Positions 12,508 to 24,772 are shown, counted from the stretch's first letter. The stretch: 64,000 nucleotides of DNA from Tricholoma matsutake (GCA_026075535.2 AP026542.1:10292001-10356000); one strand, 5' to 3'. Numbers and translations: made by a program. The notes: generated from the sequence alone by a model not told the origin.

Positions 12508-13406
12508 TGTAGCACTGTAATTCAGTACCTCCTGGACAGTAACATTCATAAATTCGGATTCTACACTGTGTATAATATAGTACACAGTCCCAAAAGCACT
12601 AGTTGAATGGTGCAGCCATTATGCTATAGCAACCACCCTTCCTCCTCCTGCCTCTCAAAAACCCATAGCATCATAACTCAGTAATTCAGCAACTGTTCCT
12701 TTCGTAAATTCGGATTCGACATTAAGTATAATATATCCACGTTGTAACAACTGCACTAGTTGAATGGTGCAGCTGTTATTTTATACTAGCCACACCTTTC
12801 TCCTCTCCCTCTCAAAAACTCGTAGCATCATAACTCAATAATGCTGTGACGGTTCCTTTCGTAAACTTGGATTCAATACTACATATAGTATTTCAACATT
12901 GTCCCGAATGCACTAGTTAAACGGTCCAGCAATTATTCTATACCAACCGCCCCTTCCTCCTCATCTCTCCAAAACCTCACAGCACTATAATTCAATAATG
13001 CGGTGACCAATCCTTTTGTAAACTTGGATTCCACACTATTTGTAGCATATATACACTGTCCTAAAAGTACTAATTAAATGGTGCAGCCATTACCCTATAA
13101 CAACCCTCTTCCTCCTTGTTCCTCTCAAAAGCCCGCAGCACTATAGTTCACTAACGTCATAACCAATCCTTTTGTAGACTTGAATTTAACACTGTGTATA
13201 CTATATATATGCTGTCCCCTAAGTATGAGCTGAATGGTTTGGCCATTATGTTATAACACCCACCCCTTCCTCCTCATTTCTCTCAAAAACTCCGAGCACT
13301 GTAAATGAATAATGCTATAGTCAATCATTTCATAACCTGGTGTTCTACACTGCATATAGCATGTCTACATCTGCCCAAAGCACTAGGCAAACAGTACAAT
13401 GGTTCA
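12508..13406 (+). repeat. Minisatellite, ~157-bp unit, about 5.7 copies
   Basis: The anchor ctctcaaaa recurs at 12651, 12808, 12965, 13121 and 13279, giving periods of 157, 157, 156 and 158 bp. Each unit runs from a gcactataattcaataat block through tttcgtaaac(t)tggattc, a variable TA-rich part, a gcactagttgaatggtgcag-like block and cttcctcctc. It lies inside element C. Confidence 0.9.
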
Positions 13407-13749
13407 TGTAAAAATACTTGTATGAGTACTTGTGCCTGCAAAAACTGGTACTACACTGCCCATCACAGACAAATGTAGATCACTGACTACAACTGGTTAC
13501 AGTCAGTTATCACCTGTTATCCATCACACATCAATTTGCATAACCACAACTGACTCTCTCAAGGGGGTGGCGGAACGGGAATTTTTCATATGACGTTGGT
13601 ATTTTCTTTCATGGCCCTTGGACCCCCCCCCCTCCTGCCATATATGGTATGTTTTCGTCACATGCACATGTTATTCTCCAAATTATTCATCAATAATATT
13701 ACCTAATATATTTCTAAAAGCTCTGCTGGCAAGTCTTTTGCTATCATTG

Positions 13750-14009
13750 AACAATGAACATTGATGCTCTGTAAAAACGGAAATTTCCAAGAGTCACGTG
13801 ACCATTAGGTACAAGTCAACAAAGTCAGGTAAATGTTAAAAAACTGGTCAAAATGTCAGGTCAAAGTCATGTCAGAAAAAATTCTGACATGACTTTGACC
13901 TGACATTTTGACCAGTTTTTTAACATTTACCTGACTTTGTTGACTTGCACCGAACTATCACATGACTCTGAGAAATTTCCTGTTTTACAGAGATTGATGT
14001 ATGTTCTCA
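13750..14009. repeat. Long palindrome (66-bp perfect arms, 4-nt loop)
   Basis: Bases 13812-13877 are the exact reverse complement of 13882-13947, with AAAA between. Imperfect pairing extends outward to about 13750 and 14009. The hairpin sits inside element B near its left end. Transcripts would form a long double-stranded stem. Confidence 0.95.
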
Positions 14010-14209
14010 ACATATCCCACCCCCATCTCTCTCGGTGGATGCCAAGCCTTTCCCAGCAGTGGTGCTCCACTGTCCTTCATGCATCATGATTGTGGGCAGA
14101 TGCAAACATCAACAAAGCAGTTGATACTTATTAGTCAGGGTTTCTCTCAACAATGCCTCTTCCCTCTTCCCTCCTCCCTCTACCACCACTGGTCCCACAT
14201 GGATACCAT

Positions 14210-15299
14210 CAAGGGGGTGGCAGGATGGGAATTTGTCATATGACATTGGTTTCTATTTTTCGCGGCTTGCCAGACCCCCCCCCCCTCCCCCCTCCTGCCA
14301 TATATGGTATGTTTCAATCATGTGCATGTCATCAATCAAACAATGAACATACTATTTCCCATGGACCTGTAGTGTCCGATGTGATGCACCACTTCTCTAT
14401 CCCATCTCTGGCTTTACTTTTTCTTTTGTGTTCATCACTATAGGATACACCTCCAAACAAATAACAAATTGATGCCCATCCTAATTGCTTACAACTCCTT
14501 GGAACAGACTTTTTTTTCTATCATGATACATGAACGGAACCCGAGATTGACATCAACCACAACTGAATATGCCTACTACTAGTATGTCTGCCTCCCACTT
14601 TACCTTTATCCACCGTTCCAGCAATGGCTGCCATGTCTGCTTACCTTCATGGGGCCTCACTGTATGTACTGTTTGTCTGTGGAGACTCTCTGTGACATTT
14701 GATGAGCATGGTTCACTACAACCAAATCAATAGTAAGACCAAAATGTACTGATTGACTAGCAGGAACTCAGCCAGCATGAGGACCCCTCAAGGATGCGCA
14801 TGTGGACAGACAGCTGGGATAGGTCGAGGAGGTCGAGTTATCTGTGTGCTTACAAGACCGACCTTGGGAATTTGATGAGCATTGTGCTCAGACGATACAG
14901 AGCATTTTGGATATGTGCTCACAGACACTTGTGGGATTGTTAGTGCATGCCTATGGGGGACTGAAAGTGGGAGTACTTATGTACTATGTACTAGCAAGAA
15001 AATGCGATGAACTAAATGTACAAAACATTAATGTGGCAGTGAGGTTTGGCTAGGGTCTGAACCTACTGCATATAGGCTGCAAACGAGCATGTGCAGTATC
15101 TGGTTACTACTAGTACTAGGGATGTTGAAATATGGCACTATGCTTGGTGCCTGTGCTTGGATTAAGGTATTCAGCACCCAATGATGCCCATCGGCATCAT
15201 TTTCAGCATGGTCAAAAAAAAAAATTTAGCCTCCAGCAGGACCCCCCCTATCCCCCCCCCCTACATCTGGTCCGGGATTCCTGTTCCGCCACTCCCTTG
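14210..15299 (+). mobile_element. hAT-like element A nested in B, 8-bp target duplication
   Basis: A 1090-bp copy of the same family as B, with ends caagggggtggcaggatggg and the complement of caagggagtggcggaacagg. Exact duplications of gataccat flank it (14202-14209 and 15300-15307). It shares the C-run and gccatatatggtatgtt block with B. The interior has only short chance frames. It was therefore inserted into B after B landed. Confidence 0.88.
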
Positions 15300-15339
15300 G
15301 ATACCATGACTGACACCATGGCAGCAAATGATGAACATG

Positions 15340-15475
15340 GGCTGCTGGCACACAAAATGGGCCCAAACAATGCTATCATCATTTGGGCCCCAGGTAAGTT
15401 TTTTGGTGTTTGTTTCTTGTCTTTTTTGCTTCGACTAACTTATGTTTTCATTCTTACAGATTTTCACTGTGTGAT
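15340..15475 (+). repeat. Palindrome plus intron-like module, dispersed copy
   Basis: A gggcccaaac...catttgggcccca palindrome is followed by caggtaagttttttgg, a T-rich stretch, and a ttcttacag acceptor-like end. The same arrangement recurs at 31410-31650 and, in reverse orientation, at 32943-33440. It lies within element B. Confidence 0.6.
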
Positions 15476-15953
15476 AATGACACAATGATCCCCAAGCAAT
15501 GGTCAACAGTGACAGGGACAATGATGAGGGAGAGATGACACCCCAGATGACCCACCTGTCACCATCACTGCAATTCCATACTTGGGTGGTGGATTGTGCA
15601 GTATGACACCAATGCCAGGAGGACAACATCAGAGGGCAACAACAATGAAATATGGCAATGGAGAAGGTGGCAGAGTCAAGTACAGATGTAAGGGATGGCA
15701 AGGATTGGCTTAGAATAAGCCTACCCTAGGGTCCTGTAGCTGACAGTGTTGTAGATACCACCATGGTAATAAAAAAAATTTCAGCCTCTGGTGGTACCCC
15801 CCTCCCCCTAGGTCTGGTGTGGTATTCCCATTCCACTACCCCCTTGGACTCTCTGCCAAATTTTGGATAACCGTGACCAAAAAAATAACTGGACTGCAGT
15901 TAGGTCTGGTTAGGTCAGCAGTTATTTCTGGTTAGGGTAACTAAACTTTTAAA

Positions 15954-16035
15954 CAAACAAACCATTACAGACTTGTTTACCGACTTTGTTGCAAACCTTT
16001 AAGGTAGAAGATGTCCATAACTCACCAATGTCATG
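15954..16035. repeat. Right-hand remainder of the 88-bp tandem repeat
   Basis: Continues the third repeat unit that was split by element C (caaaccattacagacttg, then gactttgttgcaaacc). Plain AT-rich DNA follows. Confidence 0.75.
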
Positions 16036-16788
16036 TGCTTCTTCCAAATCAGTCAAAAATGCATGAAATGTGTACTGAGCGTAGCACAACAACTGAATAG
16101 AAAATGTATTTCCTAAGAAATGTGATAAAAGTCATATTTATGAAGCCCTGATAGTTGATTTTGTGAAAAACATGCCAGAGCTGTGTCAAAGCCACCAGAA
16201 TATCTTGGGAACCACTTCTCTGATCGCTTAGAGTTGGCAGGAGACCCCTCAGCTTTGGATGGGATCTAGCTCCTCAAATATTTTAGTGATTTTATGTAAT
16301 TTATATCCTAAGATAGCACAAAATGTGGCTTGAGCCATGGCAACACTAGCCAAGACCTCTGGCATGGATGTCCCCAAGATGTATAAAAAGAGATCTCTGG
16401 AAGTAAATTTTGAATATTGGGCATTGTTCCTCTCCCCAAAGCCCCAACAATTTTCCATGGTTGGGCAGAATGGTCATTAAAAGAGAGCAATGCAGAATAA
16501 GAGAAATATGCTCCCAGAGATCCCTTTGAATACCTCTCAAGTGTATATATATGGGAGGGTTTGGCACAGAAAGAAGTTCCTGTTGACATTTAACAAAAGT
16601 TGTGATGCAATGTGTTATTTGGCGCATTTTTGGAATTTCACATCACCAAACATGTTTTTTGCAAAATCAACTATCAGGGCTTCATAAATATGACTTTTAT
16701 CACATTTCTTAGGAAATACATTTTCTATTCAGTTGTTGTGCTATGCTCAGTACACATTTCATGCATTTTTGACCGATTTGGAAAAAGT
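16036..16788. repeat. Long inverted repeat, ~138-bp arms
   Basis: Arm 16036-16173 is nearly the reverse complement of 16651-16788 (shared core: ctaagaaatgtgataaaagt and gccctgatagttgattttg). About 480 bp separates the arms and shows no convincing gene. The right arm stops exactly where the G1 LTR begins, so the retroelement landed at or in its end. It may be a MITE or foldback element. Confidence 0.85.
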
Positions 16789-17212
16789 GTAAGGGGACTA
16801 GGGGGGTGCCCTGTGTGTTTCTCCTATTTTTTACATTCATTCTATATTTTTCCTCACTTCATTTCCTTCTATTCTTCATTTTCTATGATTTTTCCGGATT
16901 TTATTACTAATTTTCCCTTTCTAGCATGTTTGTACATGTTGACACTTTTATATTTAGAGGTGGAGCACCCTTCCAACACCTACCCCTTGGTATGATGTCA
17001 TTTGGTGGCCTTGATCCGCCTATCTCCACCTTTTCTATTTTTAGGTTATTATTTGATTTTTGTTGTCTTCACATATACTGGGCATCGGCAAAGGGATCCT
17101 CAGAGTTTTCTCTTCAGATTTCCCTTTGCTTGGTGTGTCCCCAATCTCTGTATTATGTAGTATAATTTTAACTTTGGATTTCCCTTTGCTAGAGGCTTAG
17201 GTTGCCCTTATA
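16788..17212 (+). repeat. G1 5' LTR (copy 1)
   Basis: Starts tgtaagggga and ends gcccttata; 425 bp. It holds two copies of a gatttccctttgctNg motif near its 3' part and a cagagttttct block complementary to the site just downstream of the LTR. Confidence 0.92.
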
Positions 17213-17378
17213 GTAGAAAACTCTCCCCTAAGGCCCGAAAATCGCAAACACACTGCCCAAGATAGGCAGGTACAGACTGGACGATGCTTTCCAAAGCTCC
17301 ACAGAGTCCCTACACACCATTCCAGATAGTCTTGCCTTTACTGTGCCACCATTTTCGCCAAACATGCCCCCTAGTGAC

Positions 17379-18499
17379 ATGGACACATCAGAATGCTTCG
17401 ACGTGCTTGAAAGCGACATTTCTGGAATGCATGCACAAATCAATTCACTTAAATCTACAATCAAAAACTTTGTCAGGACCCTCCAGACTAACCCTATGAC
17501 CAATATTCCCCCCATCGCGACTCCAAGTGCACCCAACAATGACGTATTGCCAAATGCGCCCACTAAGGAGCGCGCCCAGATCAAACCATCCCCCCCCCCT
17601 CTGAATTTAATGGTGCACGTGTGCAGGGATGCACATTTCTTAATTCCTGTGAGTTATACATCAGTCTCCAGTTGCATCAATTCATCAATGAGGCTGCAAA
17701 AATTTATTGGGCCTTCACATACATGAAATCTGAACATGCCTATTTCTATGTGGACTGTATCCTGCATCAAACTAAAGAACTCAGTTCTCTACCTTTCTCC
17801 ACTTGGGGTGACTTTTGAGCTGAGTTCATACACCACTTTTGTCCCCTCAATGAATGACACCGAGCAGTGACACAACTTGAGTCATCCTCTTACCACCAGG
17901 CATGTCAATCCATGGATGACTATATTGATGAGTTCAAGGATTTGGTGGACATGGCAGGATATGGGAGTGGGCTACCAGTGGTGGTGAAGTTCTGATGGGG
18001 CCTCAACCGAGAAATTCAGGACCAGATTGCACAGATGTTGGAAGGGCGCCCAGTGGATAATGATATCTTTGCTTGGTATAAAGCTGCTTCACTCTGTGAT
18101 GAGAACCAACTCACAAATGTGGCGTTTAATACTGCATTCTGTGCTCCAACTACCACTCATGTGCCCTACACCTTCAATTGAACCCTTCCCCACCTTAACC
18201 CCATTCCTGTTTGTCAAACTCCCACACCAGCCATCAATGTCCCAGTACCAATGGATGTTGATGCAGCCCGCAGCCATGCACATAGGTTAGATCTCTGCTA
18301 CCATTGTGGGGAACCTGGACACAGGGCTGGAGCGTGTCCCCATCATCAGGATATCTGCATGCTCACCCCCGAGGGGCAAGATGAACTCCTCCAAGACTTG
18401 TTGGCACTTGTAGATGTTGAGGAAGCGAAGGATCAGGTTGCAGAGGAGATCAAGTCGGAAGTTGTAGAGGAGCAGGATTTTCCTATTTGCAGCAAGTGA
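17379..18499 (+). pseudogene. G1 gag (copy 1), broken
   Basis: ATG at 17379, homologous to the intact Gag at 28669-29787. An early frame change at the C-run around 17590, TGA at 17817 (Cys/Arg CGA site in the intact copy) and further TGA stops near 17994 and 18179 disrupt it. The zinc knuckle CX2CX4HX4C (LCYHCGEPGHRAGACPHH) survives at about 18293-18350. Confidence 0.9.
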
Positions 18500-21400
18500 A
18501 TTGTACACCCTCACTGCCTGTCTATAACCAATTTGAAGTCTTGTCAGTTGAATCTCCAGAGAATGAATCCATTTCTGTGACTGCTCCCCTCTCTGACCCT
18601 TCGAAGTTGGCTGAAGACATACCTGCTCTCCCCATCTCTCCTTCTGCTCCATGCCCCAAAATTAAATCATGGGAGCATAAACTGCCACGCAAGTATATTG
18701 TTGCATCCACTCCCTCTACACATTCCTTGAACCTAGCAATCGAACTGCAGATGACCGACACTGGGCAGATACTCGGTGTCTCTGCACTCCTGGACTCTGG
18801 TGCGACCAGCCTCTTCATCGATGCCCATCTCGCACAACAACATTGCTTAAATACTCACTCACTCTCACGTCCAATACATGTGTATAATGTGGATGGATCC
18901 CCAAATGAAGCTGGTGCCATCTGAGAGGTTGTAGATGTGGTTCTCCATTACAAAGATCATAGTGAGCATGCCCTTTTTGCTGTCACTCAATGAGGAAAGC
19001 AAAAGGTGATTTTGGGCTATCCATGGTGTTGAGACCATAACCCAGAGGTCGACTGGCATACCGGGGCGGTTACCATGAGCCGATGTCCATCCCACTGTTG
19101 GACTTGTTTCACAGAAGCCAGGCAAGAACATCATGGACAGAAGGCGGCAATACAACGTACTCAGAAGTGTCGTGCCAGACCCCTGCCTATACCTGAAGTG
19201 GAGTTGGAAGGGGTTCCTGATCTGATGCCAGACTTGGATGATAATGAGGAGGACCCAGAGGAAGTGGAGGAGGGTGATCAGATCTTCTACACTGCGATTT
19301 GTTCATCACACAAGGTGTGTGCTACATTGAACATATCCCAATGCCTTGCCAATGCCTTCCACAAAAACAATGCTGCTAAATCCTCTACTAATTCCTTACT
19401 CCCTCATCTCCATGAGTTTGAAGACATGTTCTCCAAGGAGTCGTTTGACTCTCTTCCTGCGTGCAAGCCATGGGATCACATGATCAAACTCACCCCTGGT
19501 GCAACCCCTTCATCCTGCAAGGTCTATCCTCTCTCTCCTGAAGAACAATGACAGCTTGACCAGTTCATCAATGAGCACCTGGCCTCTGGATGTATACAAC
19601 CATCAAAGTCACCCATGGCCTCTCCCTTTTTCTTTGTCAAGAAGAAAGATGGCTCACTTCGACTGGTTCAAGACTACAGAAGGCTCAACAACATCACAGT
19701 CAAAAATTGCTACCCACTACCCCTCATCTCTGAACTTGTGAACCAGCTCCGTGGAGCCCGATACTTCACCAAGCTTGATGTCTGTTGGGGCTACAATAAT
19801 GTGAGGATAAAGGAGGGAGATGAGTGGAAGGCAGCCTTTCGTACCAACCGTGGTCTTTTTGAACCACTTGTCATGTTCTTTGGCCTTACTTTTCAGACCA
19901 TGATGAACAACATCTTCCACAACCTCATCCTCAAAGGCATTGTCTGCATCTATCTCGACAACATCCTCATCTTCACTCGCATGGTTGAAGAGCACCATCA
20001 CATCACATGCCTTGTCCTGGAATGGCTTTGACGGTACAAACTCTACCTTTGTCAGGACAAATGCAAGTTTGAGAAGACCAAGATTGAGTACCTCAGCCTG
20101 ATTATCTCAGAGGGTCAAGTGGAGATGGATCCTATCAAGGTGAACAGGGTCACAGCTTGGCTGATGCCCGTGAACAAGAAAGAAGTGCAGTCTTTCCTGG
20201 GCTTCATCAATTTCTATCAGTGTTTTATCAAGGATTTCTCACATCATGCATGACCACTGTTCAACTTGACAGGAAAGGAGGCATGGAGGTGGGATAATGC
20301 ACAACAGGAGGCACTCGAAAGGCTTAAAGAGATGGTCACTTCTGCTCCCATCCTTACCTTTGCTGATGATTTGCATCCTTTTCATGTAGAAGCCGACAGT
20401 TCTGACTTTGCAATGGGCGCCATGTTGTCTCAGCAGTCTCCAGAGGACCAGAAGTGGCATCCTGTTGCATTCTACTCCAAAAGCCTTAGTGCTGTAGAGC
20501 AAAATTACGAGATGCATGACAAGGAGATGTTGGCGATAATGCATGCACTTGAGGAGTGGCAACACTTCCTTGAGGGTGCCCAACACAAGGTGGAAATTTG
20601 GATGGATTACAAGAATCTCGAGTACTTTATGACAGCCAAGAAATTGAACCATCGTCAAGCTCGTTGGTCCCTGTATCTATTAAGATTTGACTTCTCCTTA
20701 CACCACTGTCTGGGTCACAGCATGGGGAAGACCGATGCCCTCTCCCGACATGCAGACCATGGGGATGGCAGCGATGACAACCAAAACATTGTGTTGTTGC
20801 AGCCAGACCTGTTCACCATTCGGGCACTGGAAGGCACCACACCCCAGGGCAAGGAGTGGGACATCCTACATGACATTTGTCATGCAAACTGTAGCGGTTT
20901 ACATGAGGATGTTGTTGCCTGAGCTGTTAAAGAACTGAGGAAGGGATCCACCCTTTCCTTGTGTGCAGCAGGGTGGGCTGAAAAGGAGGACTTGTTGTAT
21001 TTCAGGGACCGCATCTACATTCCCAATGACCCAGACCTTTGCTGGTGCATCATATCCCAACACCATGACTCACAGATTGCTGGACATCTTGGATGCTGGA
21101 AGACCTTGGAGCTCACCTCACAGAAATATTGGTGGCCACAAATGTCACGGCTCATTGGTCAGTATTGTCCCACTTGTGTCCTTTGCTTATGCACCAAGGT
21201 TCCTTGTCACAAGCCCATTGGCAAGCTACACCCTCTTCCTGTTCCAGAGAGTCATTGGGATGTTGTCAGTGTCAACTTTGTGGTGGAATTGCCAGAGTCA
21301 AATGGGTTTGATGTGGTGATGTGCACAATTGATTCAGTGGGAAAACATGCTCACTTCATTCCCACTCACACCACTGTCAGTACCCTGGGTGCTGCCCGAC

Positions 21401-22260
21401 TCTACCTCCACCATGTGTGGAAATTACATGGACTTCCTGGTGCTTTCCTCTCGGATCATGGCCCTCAGTTCATGGCAGAGTTTACTTGTGAGCTGTACCG
21501 ACTCCTGGGGATCAAACTCCTTGCTTCAACCGCTTATCACCCACAAACTGACAGCCAGACTGAGCAAGTCAACCAGGAACTAGAGCAGTACATCCACATC
21601 TTCGTCAATGAACACCAGGACAATTGGGACGATCTCCTTCCCTTGGCCAAGTTTGGATACAACAACCATGTCCATGCCTCCACTCAACAGACCCCTTTCC
21701 TCTTAGACACTGGACGACATCCACGCATGGGATTTGAACCTCACCAAACTCCCTCACACATTGAGATGGTGAATGAGTTCACAGAACACATGCAGGATAG
21801 CTTGGAGGAGGCAAGGGCAGCCTTAGCAAAGGCAAAGGACGACATGGCATGCTTTTACAACCAATGCCATTCTCTGACCCCTCAGTACAAGGTTGGTGAT
21901 TGAGTTTATCTTGACTCCAGTGACATCTCCACTACACATCCATCCAAGAAACTCACTCATCACTTCTTGGGACCTTTCCCCATTGTCAAGTGTGTTGGAA
22001 TGCATGCATATTGTCTACACCTCCCAGCCTCCATGTCCAGACTCCACCCCATCTTCCATGTTGTCAAACTGCTTCCAGCTCCCCCAGATCCATTCCCAGG
22101 ATGCCATTCACATCCACCACCACTGCCTACAGTGATCGAGGGAGAACCCCAATACAAAGTTGAGTCAATCTTGGACAGCTGTTTGCGTCGAGGAAAACTC
22201 CAGTATTTGGTGCATTTGGAAGGGTTATGGGTATGAGGAGAACTCATGGGTCAAAGAGTC
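18487..22260 (+). pseudogene. G1 pol (copy 1): protease, RT, RNase H, integrase; broken
   Basis: Aligned with the 1299-aa intact Pol, it keeps the protease motif LLDSGATSLF (~18790), RT blocks, RNase H VEADSSDFAMGA (~20390), integrase HHCC and the DDE region (NHGPQF-like SDHGPQF at ~21460). It has lost about 12-15 bp before the RT active site (NSPA missing near 19891). The catalytic YLDD reads YLDN at about 19953. TGA stops at former Arg codons occur, for example at 18922, 20029 and 20920. It cannot yield an enzyme. Confidence 0.9.
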
Positions 22261-23756
22261 TGACGTGAATGCCCACTGTATAGCAGAGAATATCATTAGG
22301 TATTCAACAAGAAGGCATTCATTGTAGTTTGTAACCAGTCTAGGAAATAGGAGATATAAACATTTCACCACAGAGTCAATAGGAGCTCTAAACATTCAAA
22401 TACAGAGTTAATAGGAGTCAAAAGAGTTATGATAAGTAGGGGTCCCCTCCCTCTAATTTTTTCTTTTCTTTTTATGTTTCAACAAGAGTATGGTTATGTT
22501 GAGATCATTGCTATTTGATGTTCAGCTATATTCAATAAACAATCTATCCATATTTGGGCCCTTTTGGTACTGACAACACAATGACAAACAATACATTTGA
22601 TGATAAATTACTCTTACCTGTCCTCAAGGCATATTTGGAAATGGTGTAACCTACAGAAACAATGGCATTTAATGGGACTTCCTCTTATTGTTTTTGTACA
22701 GGGGCCAAGATAACAGACACCTAAAGTCTGCATCTGAAAACTTAAATGCTGCATGAGTGTTTGTAGCCCTGCCATCATAAATTGGAACTGTTGAATCAAG
22801 ATGAGCACCCACACAGGACCACTACTGTGCACTCACTTCTCTCCTCATAAGCTCTCAACAAACTGTACATGTCATCCAACTCCCAAGAAAGCAAAGGGGA
22901 AGAGACCATCTTCATGTTTGACCAACATTGTCTTTTCAGAGTGCCATAATCTGCAGTAGACATGTCAGAAAATAATCTCAGCAAAGCAAAGCAAAAAGGG
23001 AATGAAAAATTTGTATGGAAGATGAGGTAATCCCTGGTACATGATCCTCAATGCAAATCTTGAAGCCCTTCTATCATGACAATGTGGCATCTGTTCATCT
23101 TCTGACATATCATCTATACTGTGACTGCTTCCTTTGACACTGGCTCCCTTGGTTTCAGTGGGATTGTTGACATCAGGTGCAATTGGTCCTGATCTAGAAG
23201 CTCCAGATTCAGCTATATGAATCCCTGAAGTAGTAATAGTCACTCACACATTGTCTTGCTTATCCCAAGCTGTGTCTGACCCCTCAAAAGGCTCTTCTAT
23301 TGTGCCCTCATGTGGTATGTTCAGATCCATGATAGATCCAATTGTTATTCCCTGAGCACTAACATGGACACAAAGAGAAATCAGTCTGTGAACCTCAGAC
23401 AAGTATATCAAAAATACCTGTTTTCTGTGTCTGCCACTCCTCCCTTTGCATTTTGCTTGTAAAATGCAACTAGTCTGTGTACTAATAATGAGAGTAACAT
23501 ATTAAATACAGCAAGTTATTTACTCAGACATAGATGGAAGCTCATCATCTGACACAGCAGCCACAGGGATCTCATCCAATTTGTTAACAAACAAATGTTA
23601 CAATACATTTAAGCACCTCCAAAAAACAATTTGCTTACCTTTCCACAGAAGATGACCAACTAGATGTTCATAAAATGACAATGTAGATGTACATTATGGA
23701 GATAGCTGGGAGAGCTTTGAATTCAGCCAAAGCAGCAGTAATTTACACTGCCCCAT

Positions 23757-24030
23757 ATGTTCTGCATGGATCTGTGCAGACTATGTGGACTCTGTGTAGA
23801 GTCTGACCATCTGGTGACCAAAATGAAAAATTACACTCCCTTTGGCATGGACTCCACCCCAGTCTGCCCCAGTCTGTGCAGAGTCCACATAAGTCTGCAT
23901 GGACTCCAACCATGTGGTGACCCAAATGAAGAATCCATTCCCATTTGGCATGAAGTCCATGTTAATCTGCATGGAGTCTGCATTAGTCCGCACAGAGTCC
24001 ACATAAGTCTGTGCTGAGTCTGCACTTCTT
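23757..24030. repeat. Imperfect ~105-bp direct repeat with tctgcatggagtc motifs
   Basis: Two related blocks share ccat(c/g)tggtgacc, aaatgaa(a/g)aat and tttggcatg(g/a)a(c/g)tcc. Short units like gtctgcatggactcc and gagtccacataagtctg alternate in both orientations. The resulting frames are repetitive and not gene-like. Confidence 0.65.
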
Positions 24031-24145
24031 GGCTTTTGTAGCCTTGTTGTTGACTGTTGAGATGGCAATGCTTACAGCCAGCAGGAGTCATCATGTCATT
24101 GGTAGCAGTACACAATTAAGATCAAATAAAATTTATTACCTACAT

Positions 24146-24220
24146 CCCTCACATCTAATGTGAGGGATACAATACAATTAACTACATAAAAAACACCCTC
24201 CCTCACACCTTGTGCGAGGG
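24146..24220. repeat. Two related short hairpins
   Basis: ccctcacat-cta-atgtgaggg (24146-24166) and ccctcacac-ct-tgtgcgaggg (24200-24220) have the same stem with linked changes. They lie about 120-190 bp outside the G1 copy 2 end. A terminator-like or element-end role is only a guess. Confidence 0.6.
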
Positions 24221-24335
24221 GGAGTCCTACAAATATTTATTTACATACATGACTCCCTTGTGGTCTCCCCTCCTCCCCTCAGGTGGGTGTCATTGTCATC
24301 TCCCCCCTTGTCTCCCTTTCCTCTCATCTCCCATC

Positions 24336-24761
24336 TATAAGGGCAACCTAAGCCTCTAGCAAAGGGAAATCCGAAGTTAAAATTATACTACATAATACAG
24401 GCATTGGGGGCGCACCTAGCAAAGGGAAATTCGAAGAGAAAACTCTAAGGATCCCCTTGCTGATGCCCAGTATATGTGAAGACGACAAAAATCAAATATA
24501 ACCTAAAAATAGAAAAAGGCGGAGATAGGCGGATCAAGGCCGCCGAATGACATCATACCAAGGGGTATGTGTCGGAAGGGGTACTCCGCCTCTAAATATA
24601 AAAGTGTCAACATATACAAACATGATAGCAAGGGAAAATTAGTAATAAAATCCGGAAAAATCATAGAAAATGAAGAATAGAAGGAAATGAGGTGGGGAAA
24701 AATATGGGACAAACATAAAAAATAGGAAAAACACACAGGGCACCCCCTTAGTCCCCTTACA
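24336..24761 (-). repeat. G1 3' LTR (copy 2)
   Basis: Complement reads tgtaagggga ... gcccttata; 426 bp. The outer edge abuts the ccatc duplication. Confidence 0.97.
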
Positions 24762-24772
24762 TCACCCCCTCT
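24762..24772 (-). other. Polypurine tract of G1
   Basis: On the minus strand agagggggtga lies directly between the pol stop (24773-24775) and the 3' LTR. This is the expected position and composition for plus-strand DNA priming. Confidence 0.85.

Larger units (their letters stand above)
13560..15846 (+). mobile_element. hAT-like non-autonomous element B with 8-bp target duplication
   Basis: A 2287-bp interval starting caagggggtggcggaacggg and ending with the complement of caagggggtagtggaatggg. Exact 8-bp duplications of gactctct flank it (13552-13559 and 15847-15854). Just inside both ends are long C-runs, on the left followed by gccatatatggtatgtt. It carries a long perfect hairpin and is interrupted by related element A. 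No transposase remains. 8-bp duplications with CA-starting inverted repeats are typical of hAT elements. Confidence 0.88.
11683..15953 (+). mobile_element. Outer DNA element (C), hAT-like, non-autonomous
   Basis: It begins tagtgtttaaaagt and ends with the complement acttttaaa, interrupting the 88-bp tandem repeat. The flanks aatacaaa and caaacaaa are a degenerate candidate 8-bp target duplication. Both subterminal regions (11700-11870 and 13440-13559 plus 15855-15945) are crowded with ccagtta/taactgg motifs, as hAT elements often are. No transposase is visible. It contains elements D, B and A. The superfamily call rests on the ends and motif style only. Confidence 0.6.
16788..22275 (+). mobile_element. 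Ty3/gypsy chromovirus G1, copy 1, decayed and 3'-truncated
   Basis: 5' LTR, leader, gag and pol in the same order as the intact copy at 24336-30379. Similarity ends at about 22275, inside the C-terminal chromodomain region, and no 3' LTR follows. Most CG dinucleotides of the intact copy are TG or CA here. Many stops are present, so it is dead. Confidence 0.92.
22276..24335. other. No recognisable gene; possible element remnants
   Basis: AT-rich, with only short open frames on both strands (for example minus 22965-23243). The segment begins tgtatagcagagaat directly at the G1 truncation point, so an insertion or deletion joined them here. A local repeat lies at 23757-24030. I cannot assign function. 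Confidence 0.45.

Noticed and set aside
16249..16627. Overlapping minus-strand ORFs of 69-93 codons
   Set aside because: They lie in the spacer of a long inverted repeat in several frames at once, with no recognisable protein features.
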